Assembly: GCA_949317995.1 (NCBI GenBank)
Contig: OX439046.1
Span: forward strand, 56,957,774-57,021,773
Direction: 5' to 3'
DNA: 64,000 nucleotides
Source: Acholoe squamosa
Taxonomy: Eukaryota; Annelida; Polychaeta; Phyllodocida; Polynoidae
Both the position numbers and the translations under genes were made by a program. Every line of letters begins with the position of its first letter. Positions within the stretch are counted from its first letter, which is position 1. The notes below the pieces were generated by a model, which saw only the letters and a list, made by a program, of their open reading frames with translations, was not told the origin of the DNA and searched no databases. Shown here in pieces: positions 1-10,672 of the stretch.

Positions 1-59
1 CACATCTTGTGGCTCCCCTCCCACTGCTGTCACCACATATTTCCCATAGACCCTCTGTG

Positions 60-404
60 CAACCACTATCTGTGTAAACGACCGCTTTCTACACAAAGAG
101 GCTGACCATCCAAGCACCATCTGTGTGAAAATGAACACTATCTGTAGTAACCATCCAACCACTATCTCTGTAAATGAATGCTATCTGTAGGAACCTTTTT
201 TTTTACCAACATGTTTAGTCATATAAATGATTCTGGTACAATTAAAGTAAGGGGGATAAAATGTGTCTTTGATACTGATATCAGCTGTTTGACACACTGA
301 ATCTGATACAGATAGCATTATTTTGTTTTACACAGGTAGTGGTTGGTTGGTCAGTTTCTAACTGTAGTACTGAAGAGAGTGGCTCTCTACACAGATGGTG
401 GTTG
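60..404. repeat. Imperfect inverted array of an AACCACTATCTGTGTAAA motif
   Basis: Between 60 and 195 the motif AACCACTATCTGTGTAAA recurs about five times in diverged form. Between 303 and 404 its reverse complement recurs about three times. The outermost copies, CAACCACTATCTGTG at 60 and its complement ending at 404, face each other like terminal inverted repeats. No clear target-site duplication is seen. The layout resembles the motif-array elements at 46307 and 57488, so this may be an old non-autonomous DNA transposon. Confidence 0.4.
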
Positions 405-420
405 TACATCCCCCCTCCTT

Positions 421-2049
421 TCTTTTTACTAAATTTCGATATCACCTCCTCTTTCTGTCCGATTGTTCTTTCCCTTTTCCCATAACCTCCCTCATTCCAA
501 CCTATATCCCCATCCTCTTTGAAATTGCCATGCTCCTACAGCAAACCAGCACTTCCTTTCGAATCCCTCGTTTCCTCAGACGGAGGATTCGTAACTGCCT
601 CTATGTTTTCTTTTATATTGATATTGGACTTGAATTCTAAGATAACTTGCTTCCTCAAACATTTTCCCTTGCATTTTCCAATTTTGTGGAAGTGAGGGCT
701 GAATGTAGTCCTTTTTATTCACTGCTTTGCTATTGATGCGCCATGAAGAGAGAGGGAAAAATAAACAAAGCCAAATGGCAGCATTTACTGTCCCTGGGGA
801 GTTAAAAGACAGAATTTGAAGCCATTCACTGTACAAATTAGGCTTCCCTAAGCACATTTTAAGTCTTCCTGTCTGTGATTGTGTTTTGGCAACTAGCATC
901 GATTTTCCTTAAACAGTTTAATCGATTCTATTTGAACAGGCCCCAACCAGTTATGGGCCTTTTCTCTGGATGCCTTTACAGACAACCACTGGTGTACAAC
1001 GGAGGCGCCTACCTTCACCCTCAGGCTTAACATGACATTATTTTATATCGCCCAAGGATAAAAAAAAAAATACATTGAAGTTTGTTTCTGGTTACGATGC
1101 ACTGTATGCATAGAAAAGCAGTACATTGATTTTTCCCTTAGAAATTTAGGACAAAAGCATGGCTGATTGTTCGGATGGGGCTGTTAAAAAACAAAACCAA
1201 ACAAAAATAAATAAATAACAGGACATGGACTGTTGAGGCATTGCCCATGAAGTTTGATTTGCATCCCGCCATGGAAATGCTATATGTATAGGGGACTAGC
1301 ACATTGCTAGTGATGAGGAAATCAGCCAGGTGGCTCAGTTAGTCAGGGGCTAAACCTACAATTAGCCTCTTTGTGTAGTTTACTTTGATGGGTTCTTCCT
1401 CATTCACTATGTGTAGCTATTCTGTAAAATTTGAATCTATGGATAGCAAATACTGTGAACTTTAACTAGATAAGTTTGGTATAAATCTATTTCTTAAAAT
1501 ACAAGAGAAATATAGCTTTAAAATTCAATAAGAGACCACATGTCACTCAGATTGAATGCACCCAGACTATTGTCTCATTATCAAGCTAATCCACTCTCCT
1601 AACACCTGAAACAGTGGGGCGGTACTTAGGGTGATTAAGATTAAGGGCAGGGTGCAGCTTATCTCCCCTATCAGTCTTATCAATGGCCATTGTTCTGTGG
1701 TGGGTGAGTGTGTAGATAAGAGATTACCCAAAATTCTCTGACAAAATCCAAGATGGCGTCGGGGGCTAAGAACAAAGATGGCGACCTCCAGGCAGGGATA
1801 GCTATGTGCCCTATAGTAAGACAATGCGCCAGTTCAACCTACAACCCAAGAAATTTTTTCCAGACCAGGTATTATGAAAAACACCTCACTTTTTGGCTGA
1901 TTTACAAATGATGCGGACAGTATTTCCTGAGGCGCTGAAGCATAAACCATCGTTAGTGTGCATAAAGTAGGCCCTAAAGGAATTTCTGGCTTTCTAACTA
2001 TCATCTGTTCTGCCCCTCCTGAGACAGCTGAAACATGTTACACGGGGAA
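421..2049. other. No gene recognised; AT-rich single-copy-looking DNA
   Basis: No long coding frame, RNA gene or repeat structure was recognised. The one point of note is AAGATGGCGTCGGGGG at 1750-1765, followed by a second AAAGATGGCG about 20 bases on. That fits a YY1-type site or a very short start exon, but no good splice donor follows. Confidence 0.4.
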
Positions 2050-2058
2050 GATACATCC

Positions 2059-2447
2059 CCGGGGGGGGGGGGCAGTCACTCTTTGATAGGTGGTGCCAAC
2101 TGCGAAACTACAGCCCCCCCCCCCTTTTTGGCCATTTGACAGCCCCTTAAAATCAGCTGAAAATTTACAGCCCCCCTTTTCAGGTAAGTCAGATAACAGC
2201 CCCCCTTTTTGGAGCCCTCCTCCATTTGAAATAGGGTTGTTTCACAGCTCTGGGATGATTTTTACAATATTTAGGTTATTTTGATTCCATACAAGTTATA
2301 GCAGCTGTCAAAAGGCCCTGATCCTATAGTCTAATTCAATTGACAGCCCCCCTTTTTCCCCCTTATCAATGCATCGACAGCCACAACCCCACGGGTTCGG
2401 TACCACAGTTGGTACCCAAACTGAGGCTCAGTGCCCCCCCCCCCCGG
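2059..2447. mobile_element. Non-autonomous G-rich-ended DNA transposon, copy 1 (9-bp target duplication)
   Basis: The element starts with CC and a run of twelve G, then GGCAGTCACTCTTTGAT, and ends with the complementary GAGGCTCAGTG followed by a C run and GG. The flanks are GATACATCC (2050-2058) and GATACAGCC (2448-2456), a 9-bp target duplication with one mismatch. The inside is non-coding and contains several copies of an ACAGCCCCCCTTTTT phrase. It is homologous over its whole length to the copy at 27350-27747. A 9-bp duplication points to Mutator-like or Merlin-like superfamilies; the assignment is inference. Confidence 0.75.
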
Positions 2448-2456
2448 GATACAGCC

Positions 2457-3116
2457 CACAACCCCAAAGTTCTACAGTACTTCTTTTGTCTTCATGCGAG
2501 ACGTTTAGCTGAGGATTTTTTTCTTTTAATTCTGCTGACCCCAAATGGTTACTCACTGTCGCTGCATTTGTGTAATAATAATGATACCTGAGGCACCATG
2601 CCGTCCATAAAGGGTTAAGGTTCTGTAACAGGCTGAGTGTATATATCATTCACCACTCACCAAGTGTATACTGCACACTTAGCACCCATGTCATGACCCT
2701 GACCCCAGGTCACCACCCAGGTCAATCGGTGCAGTATGGAGGTGGGAGGGATGGGTGATGGTGAAGAGTGCCCGGCCCATATTATAACTTATAGTGACCT
2801 GACACTGGTGATAGTCTGCTACCATAACTCACAAACACAAGCCATTATTCATATCATGGTGCTTCTTCTATATTATAGTATAGTTGAAAGGGGACTTTCA
2901 GCTGAAGGAATGACCGAATCAATCTGTTAACTATCTTTGTTGTATTGATCTCAACAATAGTTTTCTTTTGTTGAAAAAAACCTCTGAGATTTCGCATAGT
3001 TGATGTATATATGTAGAGGATAATATGTTATCAGTTGTGGATTGATTTTAAAATAATTATTCTGTTGCCTTAGTCTGACCTTGAATCAAGCATTGGAAAC
3101 CAACCATGCAGTTACC
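2457..3116. other. No gene recognised
   Basis: AT-rich DNA between two repeats. Only short random frames are present and no repeat structure was seen. Confidence 0.4.
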
Positions 3117-3118
3117 TA

Positions 3119-5290
3119 CTGTAGTGGCCCATATAAGCGCCTGTAGTGGCCCATATAAGCGCCTGTAGTGGCCCATTTTAGCGCCTGTAGTGGCCCATAT
3201 AAGCGCCTGTAGTGGCCCATATAAGCGCCTGTAGTGGCCCATATAAGCGCCTTTAGTGGCCCATATAAGCGCCTTTTTGTGGCCCATATAAGTGCCTGTA
3301 GTGGCCCATATAAGCGCCTGTAGTGGCCCATATAAGCGCCTGTAGTGGCCCATATAAGCGCCTTTAGTGGCCCATATAAGCGCCTTTAGTGGCCCATATA
3401 AGCGCCTGTAGTGGCCCATATAAGCGCCTGAAGTGGCCCATATAAGCGCCTGTAGTAGCCCATATAAGCGCCTTTAGTGGCCCATATAAGCGCCTGTAGT
3501 GGCCCATATAAGCACCTGTAGTGGCCCATATAAGCACCTGTAGTGGCCAATATAAGCGCCTGTAGTGGCCCATATAAGCACCTGTAGTGGCCCATATAAG
3601 CACCTGTAGTGGCCCATATAAGCACCTGTAGTGGCCCATATAAGCACCTTTAGTGGTCCATATAAGCACCTGTAGTGGCCCATATATGCGCCTGTAGTGG
3701 CCCATATAAGCACCTGTAGTGGCCCATATAAGCACCTGTAGTGGCCCACAAAAGTGCCTTTAGTGGCCCATATAAGCACCTGTAGTGGCCCATATAAGCA
3801 CCTGTAGTGGCCCACAAAAGCGCCTTTAGTGGCCCATATAAGCGCCTGTAGTGGCCCATATAAGCGACTGTAGTGGCCCATATAAGCGACTGTAGTGGCC
3901 CATATAAGCGCATTTAGTGGCCCATATAAGCACCTGTAGTGGCCCACAAAAGCGCCTTTAGTGGCCCATATAAGCACCTGTAGTGGCCCATATAAGCGCC
4001 TGTAGTGGCCCATATAAGCGCCTGTAGTGGCCCATATAAGCACCTGTAGTGGCCCATATAAGCGCCTTTAGTGGCCCATATAAGCACCTGTAGTGGCCCA
4101 CAAAAGCGCCTTTAGTGGCCCATATAAGCACCTTTAGTGGCCCATATAAGCGCCTGTAGTGGCCCATATAAGCGCATTTAGTGGCCCATATAAGCACCTG
4201 TAGTTGTCCATATAAGTGCCTGTAGTGGCCCATATAAGCACCTGTAGTGGCCCATATAAGCACCTGCAGTGGCCCATATAAGCGCTTGTAGTGGCCCACA
4301 AAAGCGCCTGTAGTGGCCCATATAAGCACCTGTAGTGGCCTATATAAGCACCTGTAGTGGCCCATATAAGCGCCTTTAGTGGCCCATATAAGCACCTATA
4401 GTGGCCCATATAAGCGCCTGTAGTGGCCCATATAAGCACCTGTAGTGGCCCATATAAGCGCCTGTAGTGGCCCATATAAGCACCTGTAGTGGCCCATATA
4501 AGCGACTTTAGTGGCCCATATAAGCACCTGTAGTGGCCAATATAAGCACCTTTAGTGGTCCATATAAGCACCTGTAGTGGCCCATATAAGCGCCTGTAGT
4601 GGCCCATATAAGCACCTTCAGTGTCCCATATAAGCGCCTGTAGTGGCCCATATAAGCGCCTGTAGTGGCCCATATAAGCCTTTAGTGGCCCATATAAGCA
4701 CCTGTAGTGGCCCATGTAAGCGCCTATAGTGGCCCATATAAGCACCTTTAGTGGCCCATATAAGCGCCTGTAGTGGCCCATATAAGCGCATTTAGTGGCC
4801 CATATAAGCACCTGTAGTTGTCCATATAAGTGCCTGTAGTGGCCCATATAAGCGCCTGTAGTGGCCCATATAAGCACCTGCAGTGGCCCATATAAGCGCT
4901 TGTAGTGGCCCATATTAGCGCCTGTAGTGGCCCATATAAGCGCCTTTAGTGGCCCATATAAGCACCTGTAGTGGCCTATATAAGCGCCTGTAGTGGCCCA
5001 TATAAGCGCCTTCAGTGGCCCATATAAGCGCCTGTAGTGGCCCATATAAGCGCCTGTAGTGGCCCATATAAGCCTTTAGTGGCCCATATAAGCACCTGTA
5101 GTGGCCCATGTAAGCGCCTATAGTGGCCCATATAAGCGCCTTTAGTGGCCCATATAAGCACCTGTAGTGGCCCATGTAAGCGCCTATAGTGGCCCATATA
5201 AGCGCCTTTAGTGGCCCATATAAGCGCCTTTAGTGGCCCATATAAGTGCATGTAGTGGCCCATATAAGCGCCTGTAGTGGCCCATATAAG
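3119..5290. repeat. 22-bp minisatellite, about 98 units
   Basis: The plus-strand unit is GTAGTGGCCCATATAAGCGC followed by CT. Frequent variants replace CGCCTG by CACCTG or CGCCTTT, or CATATAAG by CACAAAAG. A few units are shortened by two or three bases. Higher-order duplication is visible: a distinctive TAGTTGTCCATATAAGTGCC variant at 4201 recurs at 4814 with similar neighbours on both sides. Each unit carries a TATAAG. On the minus strand each unit carries an ATG and no stop in any frame, so long frames arise by chance. The unit matches about 19 of 22 positions of the left terminus of the element at 5581. Confidence 0.97.
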
Positions 5291-5433
5291 AGTCTCACTA
5301 ATTTCAATCACACTGTATACCCTGGCACTTATATGAGACAGGCGCTCATTTGAATACTGTTTTAGATTTATTTCAATACCTCTATATCCCTGGTGCTTAT
5401 TTGAGACCCCAAGGCTTAAACGGGACATTACGG
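3119..5433. mobile_element. Non-autonomous TA-flanked inverted-repeat element filled by a minisatellite (element A)
   Basis: The left end CTGTAGTGGCCCATATAAGC is preceded by TA (3117-3118). The right end, read as its complement, is CCGTAATGTCCCGTTTAAGC and is followed by TA (5434-5435). The two ends match at most positions, giving terminal inverted repeats with a TA target duplication, as in Tc1/mariner-pogo type elements. The right 140 bp (about 5295-5433), with its CCCTGGTGCTTATTTGAGAC phrase, is homologous to the right end of the neighbouring recombinase-bearing element (about 8690-8781). Nearly all the inside is the 22-bp array described separately. No protein-coding capacity is credible. 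Confidence 0.65.
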
Positions 5434-5740
5434 TATGTTAATTCAATGTCTGTCCCAATGGTCGTTTTCTTCTTGTCCATATGTCTCTCTTCATCACTTA
5501 TAACGTCTACCCCAACCACTATATACACCCATTGTAAACCGTGAAAAGGAGAGAAATAGAAAAGATGGCAATAAAATGTACCGTAGTGGCCTTTATAAGC
5601 GCCCCGGCCCTCATAGATTTCAACCTACATTTCCCCTTGGCCCTTATGTCAAGGTGAATATCGAGCGCCCATTGACAATGCACTGAACCCCCGTATTGCA
5701 CCCCTGCGTTAAATAACCCGCGGGAATTCCGCACTCGAGG

Positions 5741-5750
5741 GTCACGTGAC
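5741..5750. promoter_or_regulatory. Palindromic E-box GTCACGTGAC upstream of the recombinase gene
   Basis: A perfect 10-bp palindrome with a CACGTG core, of the USF/MITF/TFE type, lies 84 bases before the chosen start codon in a CpG-bearing stretch. Near-identical boxes stand before both Harbinger genes in this window. A promoter role is inference. Confidence 0.4.
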
Positions 5751-5833
5751 TTGAGGGAGAAAGTAGTCCCGACCGGCGTCTACTGCTTCTAAAATTGCGT
5801 CGAGAGCAGCAGAAGCAGACGAGAAAGGTGAAA

Positions 5834-7883
5834 ATGGAAGAAGAAAATATGGCAACCCTCGAGATAACCACATATTTAGAAGTAGACGATGCACAGGTAT
5901 TTGGGAACTTTTCCTTGTCTCAATTTTTTGAGCACAACTACAGTGAAAACACCGATCGAGAGGCAGAAGTGACCGAGGAAGAAGTGATCGAATTCCAAGG
6001 AGGCGCCATGACAGTGGTGAATGATGTAAATTCGTCAGAAATTGAGAATAATAACTGGAGATCTGAGTTAAAAACCCCTGAATTCGAGTTTAAAGGACGA
6101 TCTGAGCTAAAAGAGTACATCGAGGGCTCCAAAAATGTAAATACTGCCAAGAAAACCAGCCAGGTGAGATCTGTTTTCCTCTCGAGACAGGCATCAGTGC
6201 ACTTGATAGAATGGGTTAATTTCTTTTGGGTATGGAGAATATGTAGGTTTGATCAGAAATTATTATTATATTTATTTTTTATTGTATTCACATCAAAGTC
6301 AGGCATAATTTTAATACATTTTCTGGTTATTTTTAGGTTGTGAAAACGTTCCAGAAGTGGCTACAGGAGAATTGTTTTGAAGAAAGGCCTATAGAATCCA
6401 TTGAACCAAAGGAACTTGATGGTCTACTTGCTAACTACTTATTAAATAAAAAGAAGGCAAACGGCGAGCCCCATCAACCAGATACATTAACATCGATACA
6501 CAGAGCCATTGTTAGGTATGTATGTCTCGAGGGTCTGTCGATTACTTTAGGAGAATTTACAACATGATCCAATGCAATATTTACCATTTTATTTTAATGA
6601 TTTTCTATAGTGTGTGAGTGATTCTACCCGATGTTATGAGGTCATTAAAAACTGGTTTAATAAATAGAAATTTATTATATATTTTTACAGACATCTACGA
6701 GCTAAAGACTATGAGGTGGACCCAATGTTTCATGAATCTTTTGAGATTAGCCGGGACGTTTTGGCTTCAAAGAGGAACAAACTGAAGGCAGAAGGCATGG
6801 GAAATAGACCCAACCGTGCTGAAGCTTTTGATGAAGAAGAGGTGGAGAAATTATGGGAAAAAGGAGCGCTTGGATTTCAAAATCCATGTACCCTACAGAG
6901 AACCTTGTATTGGTTTCAGACTATTGGCTATGGACTTAGGGGTTGTGACGAGTCCCGTGGTATGAAATGGGGGGACGTAGATCTCATAGAGGGAAAGGAG
7001 GAGCTGGCTTATCTAGAATTCAATGAGAGAGCTACTAAGACCCGTAAGGGGGGGGATGGTGGCCATGTTCGGGCATTTGCACCCAAAATTTATGAAACTA
7101 ATGATGAGAGATGCCCAGTTAAATGTTATAAGTTATTTGCCTCAAAGAGGCCTGACAACATGAGATTTCCTGATGCACCGTTCTACCTGACTGTAAAAAA
7201 GAGACAGTACGATGTCAGATTCTGATGGTTATGTAAGTGCACCTATGGGAATCAACACCCTACGTCAGATTGTGAAAAACATGTGCCAAGTTGCTGGTAT
7301 TCAAGGAAAACACACCAACCATTCCCTACGTAAAACTACATGTCAAACCCTGCTGGAAAACAATGTACCCCCAAATTTGGTAGCTCAACTATCTGGCCAT
7401 AAGAACCTGAACAGCTTAAATAATTATTCCACTGCATCGAAACCCCAGCAACGCGCCATGTCCCACATTCTGACCGGGGCGGGTTCAAAGAGGCCTACCT
7501 GTGAGCTGAAGAATGACTCCTCCTCCTGTGGTAACATTCCAGGTCCTAGCCAACCTAAAAATTTTGCACAGGCGGCTTTAGGGTATAATCCAGTGGAGGG
7601 TCCATCATTAAACTCAGTCAGTAGCCATGGAGATATGGTTTTGCCACCTGCCCCACAGCCCGTAATCCTGGCAGGTCTACCGGGGTTCCCACCGAGGGAA
7701 GGCGGGCGAAGTTCGAATATTCTCCCGGGGTTGGCGGCGTTTGGTAATCAAACCGCTGGTATGCTCCAGAACAGTGTTGTCAATGCTCCAATTACGTTCA
7801 ACATACACTACAACACATATTCTTCATCCCAGGCTAATGTAACCGTGTCTCCCAAAATCCCTTCCGTGGTAGATGGTGAATAA
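5834..7883 (+). CDS. Crypton-type tyrosine recombinase (DUF3504 family), three exons, one frame switch
   Basis: Site-specific recombinase presumed to cut and join transposon DNA through a tyrosine nucleophile. Exon 1 is 5834-6163 (acidic N-terminal region, start MEEENMATLEITTY in a good ATG context). Exon 2 is 6337-6515, which with the start of exon 3 at 6691 forms an alpha-helical core-binding region (TFQKWLQENC...). All junctions are GT-AG and keep frame. The catalytic set is visible: Arg in YGLRGCDE, Lys in TKTRKGG, His and Arg in HTNHSLRKT, His in LSGHKN and Tyr in LNNYS. The family includes the recombinase-derived parts of ZMYM2, QRICH1 and KIAA1958. The tail is rich in Pro, Ser and Gly and ends ITFNIHYN...VDGE. 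Around 7194-7200, at a run of six A, the reading frame changes; this could be a true one-base indel or a sequencing error. Without it the protein would be about 565 residues. Confidence 0.85.
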
Positions 7884-7984
7884 TTATATTCCACGTGTTA
7901 AGCTTCTTGTTCAAGTTGGCGCCATGACGCCTCGAAATAGAATGTAGGTCAGCGTCTCGAAGAGACCCGGATGTAATCGTAAGA

Positions 7985-7990
7985 AATAAA
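7985..7990 (+). terminator. Polyadenylation signal AATAAA
   Basis: AATAAA lies about 100 bases after the recombinase stop codon, with a T-rich stretch after it. It is the likely 3' end signal of that transcript. Confidence 0.55.
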
Positions 7991-8410
7991 AATTTAATTC
8001 CTGTTGATATCTGTGTCCATCTGGTCTTTTAAGTCATTGTATTGAATTCATTATATTTTAAACTTCAGTCCTATACGTAAATCTCCCTAAAATCAACTAT
8101 ATTTTTAATTGATCGTAACAAAAAACAGTGATGGCGAAACCAATGCTAGCTCTGTATCACGAGTGACGAAAAATAGTTCGACAAGATGCTTTTATAAATA
8201 TGCACTCAAACTGTTGGAAACGCTGGCTTACAACAGAAATCTATCCTAATTTAATTATTTTAAACAATTTAAACCACTAAAAATGGGGAATAATAACATT
8301 GAAATTATTCATCGACAAATTCAAAATGGCGCTACGAAAGTATTGAGTGAACATGGCTGGAGCTCCACGCGTATGAAGACGTAAGCCTCATTCTGGATCA
8401 AAAATCCAAC

Positions 8411-8452
8411 ATGGCGGAGAAGAACACGAATCGGCGTAAACAAGAAGTGAAT
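8411..8452 (+). CDS. Possible short first exon with ATGGCGGAG start
   Basis: AACATGGCGGAGAAGAAC starts a 14-codon frame (MAEKNTNRRKQEVN) that meets a GTGAGT donor at 8453. Two more ATGGCG/ATGGCT starts lie upstream at 8328 and 8354. The cluster may be a promoter with YY1-type sites rather than coding DNA. No downstream exon was identified. It lies inside element B. Confidence 0.15.
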
Positions 8453-8529
8453 GTGAGTGATTTTTGATTAAAAATGGCTTTATTGTTGTCTCAAAACACC
8501 TTGACATAAATGTAAAGATGAACTCTGAC

Positions 8530-8643
8530 CAGTTTGAGCTTCCTGTTTCTTCACTCGCGTGTCCGGCCCGCTCCGCACTCGGCCTATCGGCCTCGTGCGG
8601 AACGGGCCGGACACGCTCGTGAAGAAACGGTCAGCTCAAACTG
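8530..8643. repeat. 114-bp near-perfect palindrome (hairpin), copy 1 of a family
   Basis: Two arms of about 55 bases pair at roughly nine positions in ten around the apex CACTCGGCCTA / TCGGCCTCGTG. Midway along the arms TTCACTCG faces CTCGTGAA. The arms are GC-rich (GTGTCCGGCCCG). The apex and the TTCACTCG/CTCGTGAA pair recur in the palindrome at 11679, although the rest of the arms differ completely. Confidence 0.9.
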
Positions 8644-8783
8644 CTCATCGTTCACCTTTACCATTTTATTCAAGACCGGCGCTTATTCAAGACTTAGTTT
8701 ATAGTGGATTTTTCAATTTCAATGCTACCATATCCCTGGCGCTTATTCAAAGACCCGGCGCTTATACAGGACACTGTACGGTA

Positions 8784-10405
8784 CAAAAGCACCTGACCCT
8801 GACTTGATAGATGAGGCTTGTAAATGAAACAGCTTACACAGTACATTAGGACATACTACGTCCCCGTGTACAAATACACAGTTACATTACTTAGCTAAAT
8901 CCTGGCAGATCCCTGCCCAGCCTCCACGCCATGGTGATTGTCCAATAGGTTAATTACAGGAGTCAACATGGCCTCCAGCAGTCATACATTAATCTAAAAC
9001 CAACTGCCTTTTTCTCAAATACTATGCCCATACAGCAGCAGTTTAAAGAAGGCGCATATTTAACTATATATAGTTTAAGACATTGTGCCTATACATTGGT
9101 GTTCAAATTTTTTAGGTGTCACTTTTTTTTTTCTTTTTTTTTAGGAAGGATGGAGCATCACTGCGTCACTTTTTATGTATATAATATTATGACAATGTAG
9201 TAGGAACTTTTAATGTCGCTGTCCGTCATTTTCTAAAACCCCTGCATCACGACTGTCAATTTTCAAAACTGCCTGACACTTTAATGGGTCTATTCATGAT
9301 GTGTTTATCCTGATACATCAATACTTTACCAGTGAGTTACTCGCCATCAGTGCCTCATATAGCAACTCTTGGAGAGTGGATCTAATGTTAACCCATTTCC
9401 CATAAAACTCAAGGTATAAGCCGCATCCCGAATATACACCGATATATCAGGCCCATTTTGGGACTGAACACGATGCCATTTCATGCTATAGTCTATAATT
9501 GTAAGAAGCCGCATCCTTACCCCCTGAAGTCCACATAAGCTGCAGTAGACCTCTGAAATGGTCTATCATTAAGCCATGGCTCATCCTTTGGGCTTTACAG
9601 AAGTGAACATACTGTAACTATACACCACTACACTCGGTTCTCTGTCAATTATACATCCATGCGTCATGTATTATGAGAGCACAAAAAGCGAAGAGCCCCG
9701 GTAGTGCTTTAAAGCACTATACGGTGTTTAAATAATTAAAAGGGTTAAAGTGCGACAGACAACAGATAGGACTGCTCACAGTGTTGACCTTACCAAACCT
9801 CGTACAAATACAGGGGAAGGTAATATTAGGATGGTTGTAGCAGTTTATGCTTTGGATAGAATCCCTCACCTGGCCTTCATCAAGGCCTAAATGTCTATGA
9901 ATCTATGGTAATAAGTCGGTATGTCCGGGGTATGTTCTATGCTTCAAAATAAGTCTGTAATCAATTTATTTATTTTTGTTATATGTAAGCACACCTAAAC
10001 ATTGACTGAGTTTCGTCTCAATATTGGCAAATTGACATTATTGGCAATATAATGTCTCCCGACAGCCACTTTTAATAGAGGCTAACCTAAACCACCCAAC
10101 CGGTACATCGTCCAACAACATAACCTAAACCACTGATTTGATCCATTCGTTGGCACTTTTTTTCAGAATGTGTTTAAAAGCAACCCATATTTGAGTGGAT
10201 TTCTTACAGGGGCGTAGGATAATAAAGGGGCCCCAATCATAAAGGAGGTAGGGCCTGAGTATGTCTGCCCCCCCCCCCCCAAAAAAAAAAAAAAATTGCC
10301 AAGAATTCATAATGAATTGAACAAGAAGCTAAAACTTTTGGATCTCAAATTAGATTGACAGTAATGGGATAGGGAAAATGACGCGTTGGCCTCAAATCAG
10401 ATCTA
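8784..10405. other. No gene recognised
   Basis: AT-rich DNA with short frames only. A C run followed by an A run (about 10268-10295) is the only low-complexity tract. Confidence 0.4.
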
Positions 10406-10672
10406 AAATGGGGGTGTGGATGGGGGGTCCCCCATGTCACATGTCAATTTTAAGAAATGGTTATGTCACATGTCACTTAAATCCCAATGTCCCATGTCAC
10501 CTCTAAGAACCTCTCATGTCACATGTCGATTTTAAGAAATGGTTATGTCACATGTCACTTAAATCCCAATGTCCCATGTCACCTCTAAGAACCTCTCATG
10601 TCACATGTCGATTTTAAGAAATTGCCATGTCACCATGTCAAATTTAGTGGTCCACACCCATTAAAATTCATG
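10406..10672. repeat. 82-bp tandem repeat, 2.5 copies, with short inverted ends
   Basis: Units start at 10433, 10515 and 10597, each opening CATGTCACATGTC; the spacing is exactly 82 bases, and the array stops at about 10640. The units are nearly identical. ATGTCACATGTCA-like phrases repeat inside the unit. The segment is bounded by ATGGGGGTGTGGA on the left and the complement GTCCACACCCAT on the right, so the array may lie inside a small inverted-repeat element. Confidence 0.8.

Larger units (their letters stand above)
5581..8781 (+). mobile_element. Inverted-repeat element carrying a Crypton-type tyrosine recombinase gene (element B)
   Basis: The left end CCGTAGTGGCCTTTATAAGC follows TA (5579-5580). 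The right end, as its complement, is CCGTACAGTGTCCTGTATAA, with GCGCCGGG next, and is followed by TA (8782-8783). With a two-base gap the ends agree over about 28 bases. The right 130 bp contain repeated GGCGCTTAT phrases, as in element A. Inside are a promoter-like GC-rich stretch (5700-5830), the recombinase gene (5834-7883), a polyadenylation signal (7985), an ATGGCGG cluster (8325-8415) and a 114-bp palindrome (8530-8643). Known Cryptons lack terminal inverted repeats, so either this is a Crypton inside an older TA-type element or the recombinase belongs to the inverted-repeat element. One copy cannot decide this. Confidence 0.6.

Noticed and set aside
1753-1900. ATGGCGTCGGGG start as a first exon
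   Set aside because: The frame runs about 50 codons to a stop with no good donor. YY1-type sites explain the motif equally well.
3057-5428. Long minus-strand frames (up to about 300 codons) rich in MGHYRRLYGPLQ repeats
   Set aside because: They are a by-product of a 22-bp minisatellite that lacks stops in that strand. There is no promoter, splice or family evidence, and many overlapping frames exist.
7190-7212. A 15-base intron explaining the recombinase frame change
   Set aside because: GTAAAAAAGAGACAG begins with GT and ends with AG but is far too short to be spliced.
5295-8781. Direct long terminal repeats around the recombinase gene
   Set aside because: The similar stretches at 5295-5433 and 8650-8781 are homologous right ends of two adjacent inverted-repeat elements. 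No reverse transcriptase or other retroelement part lies between them.
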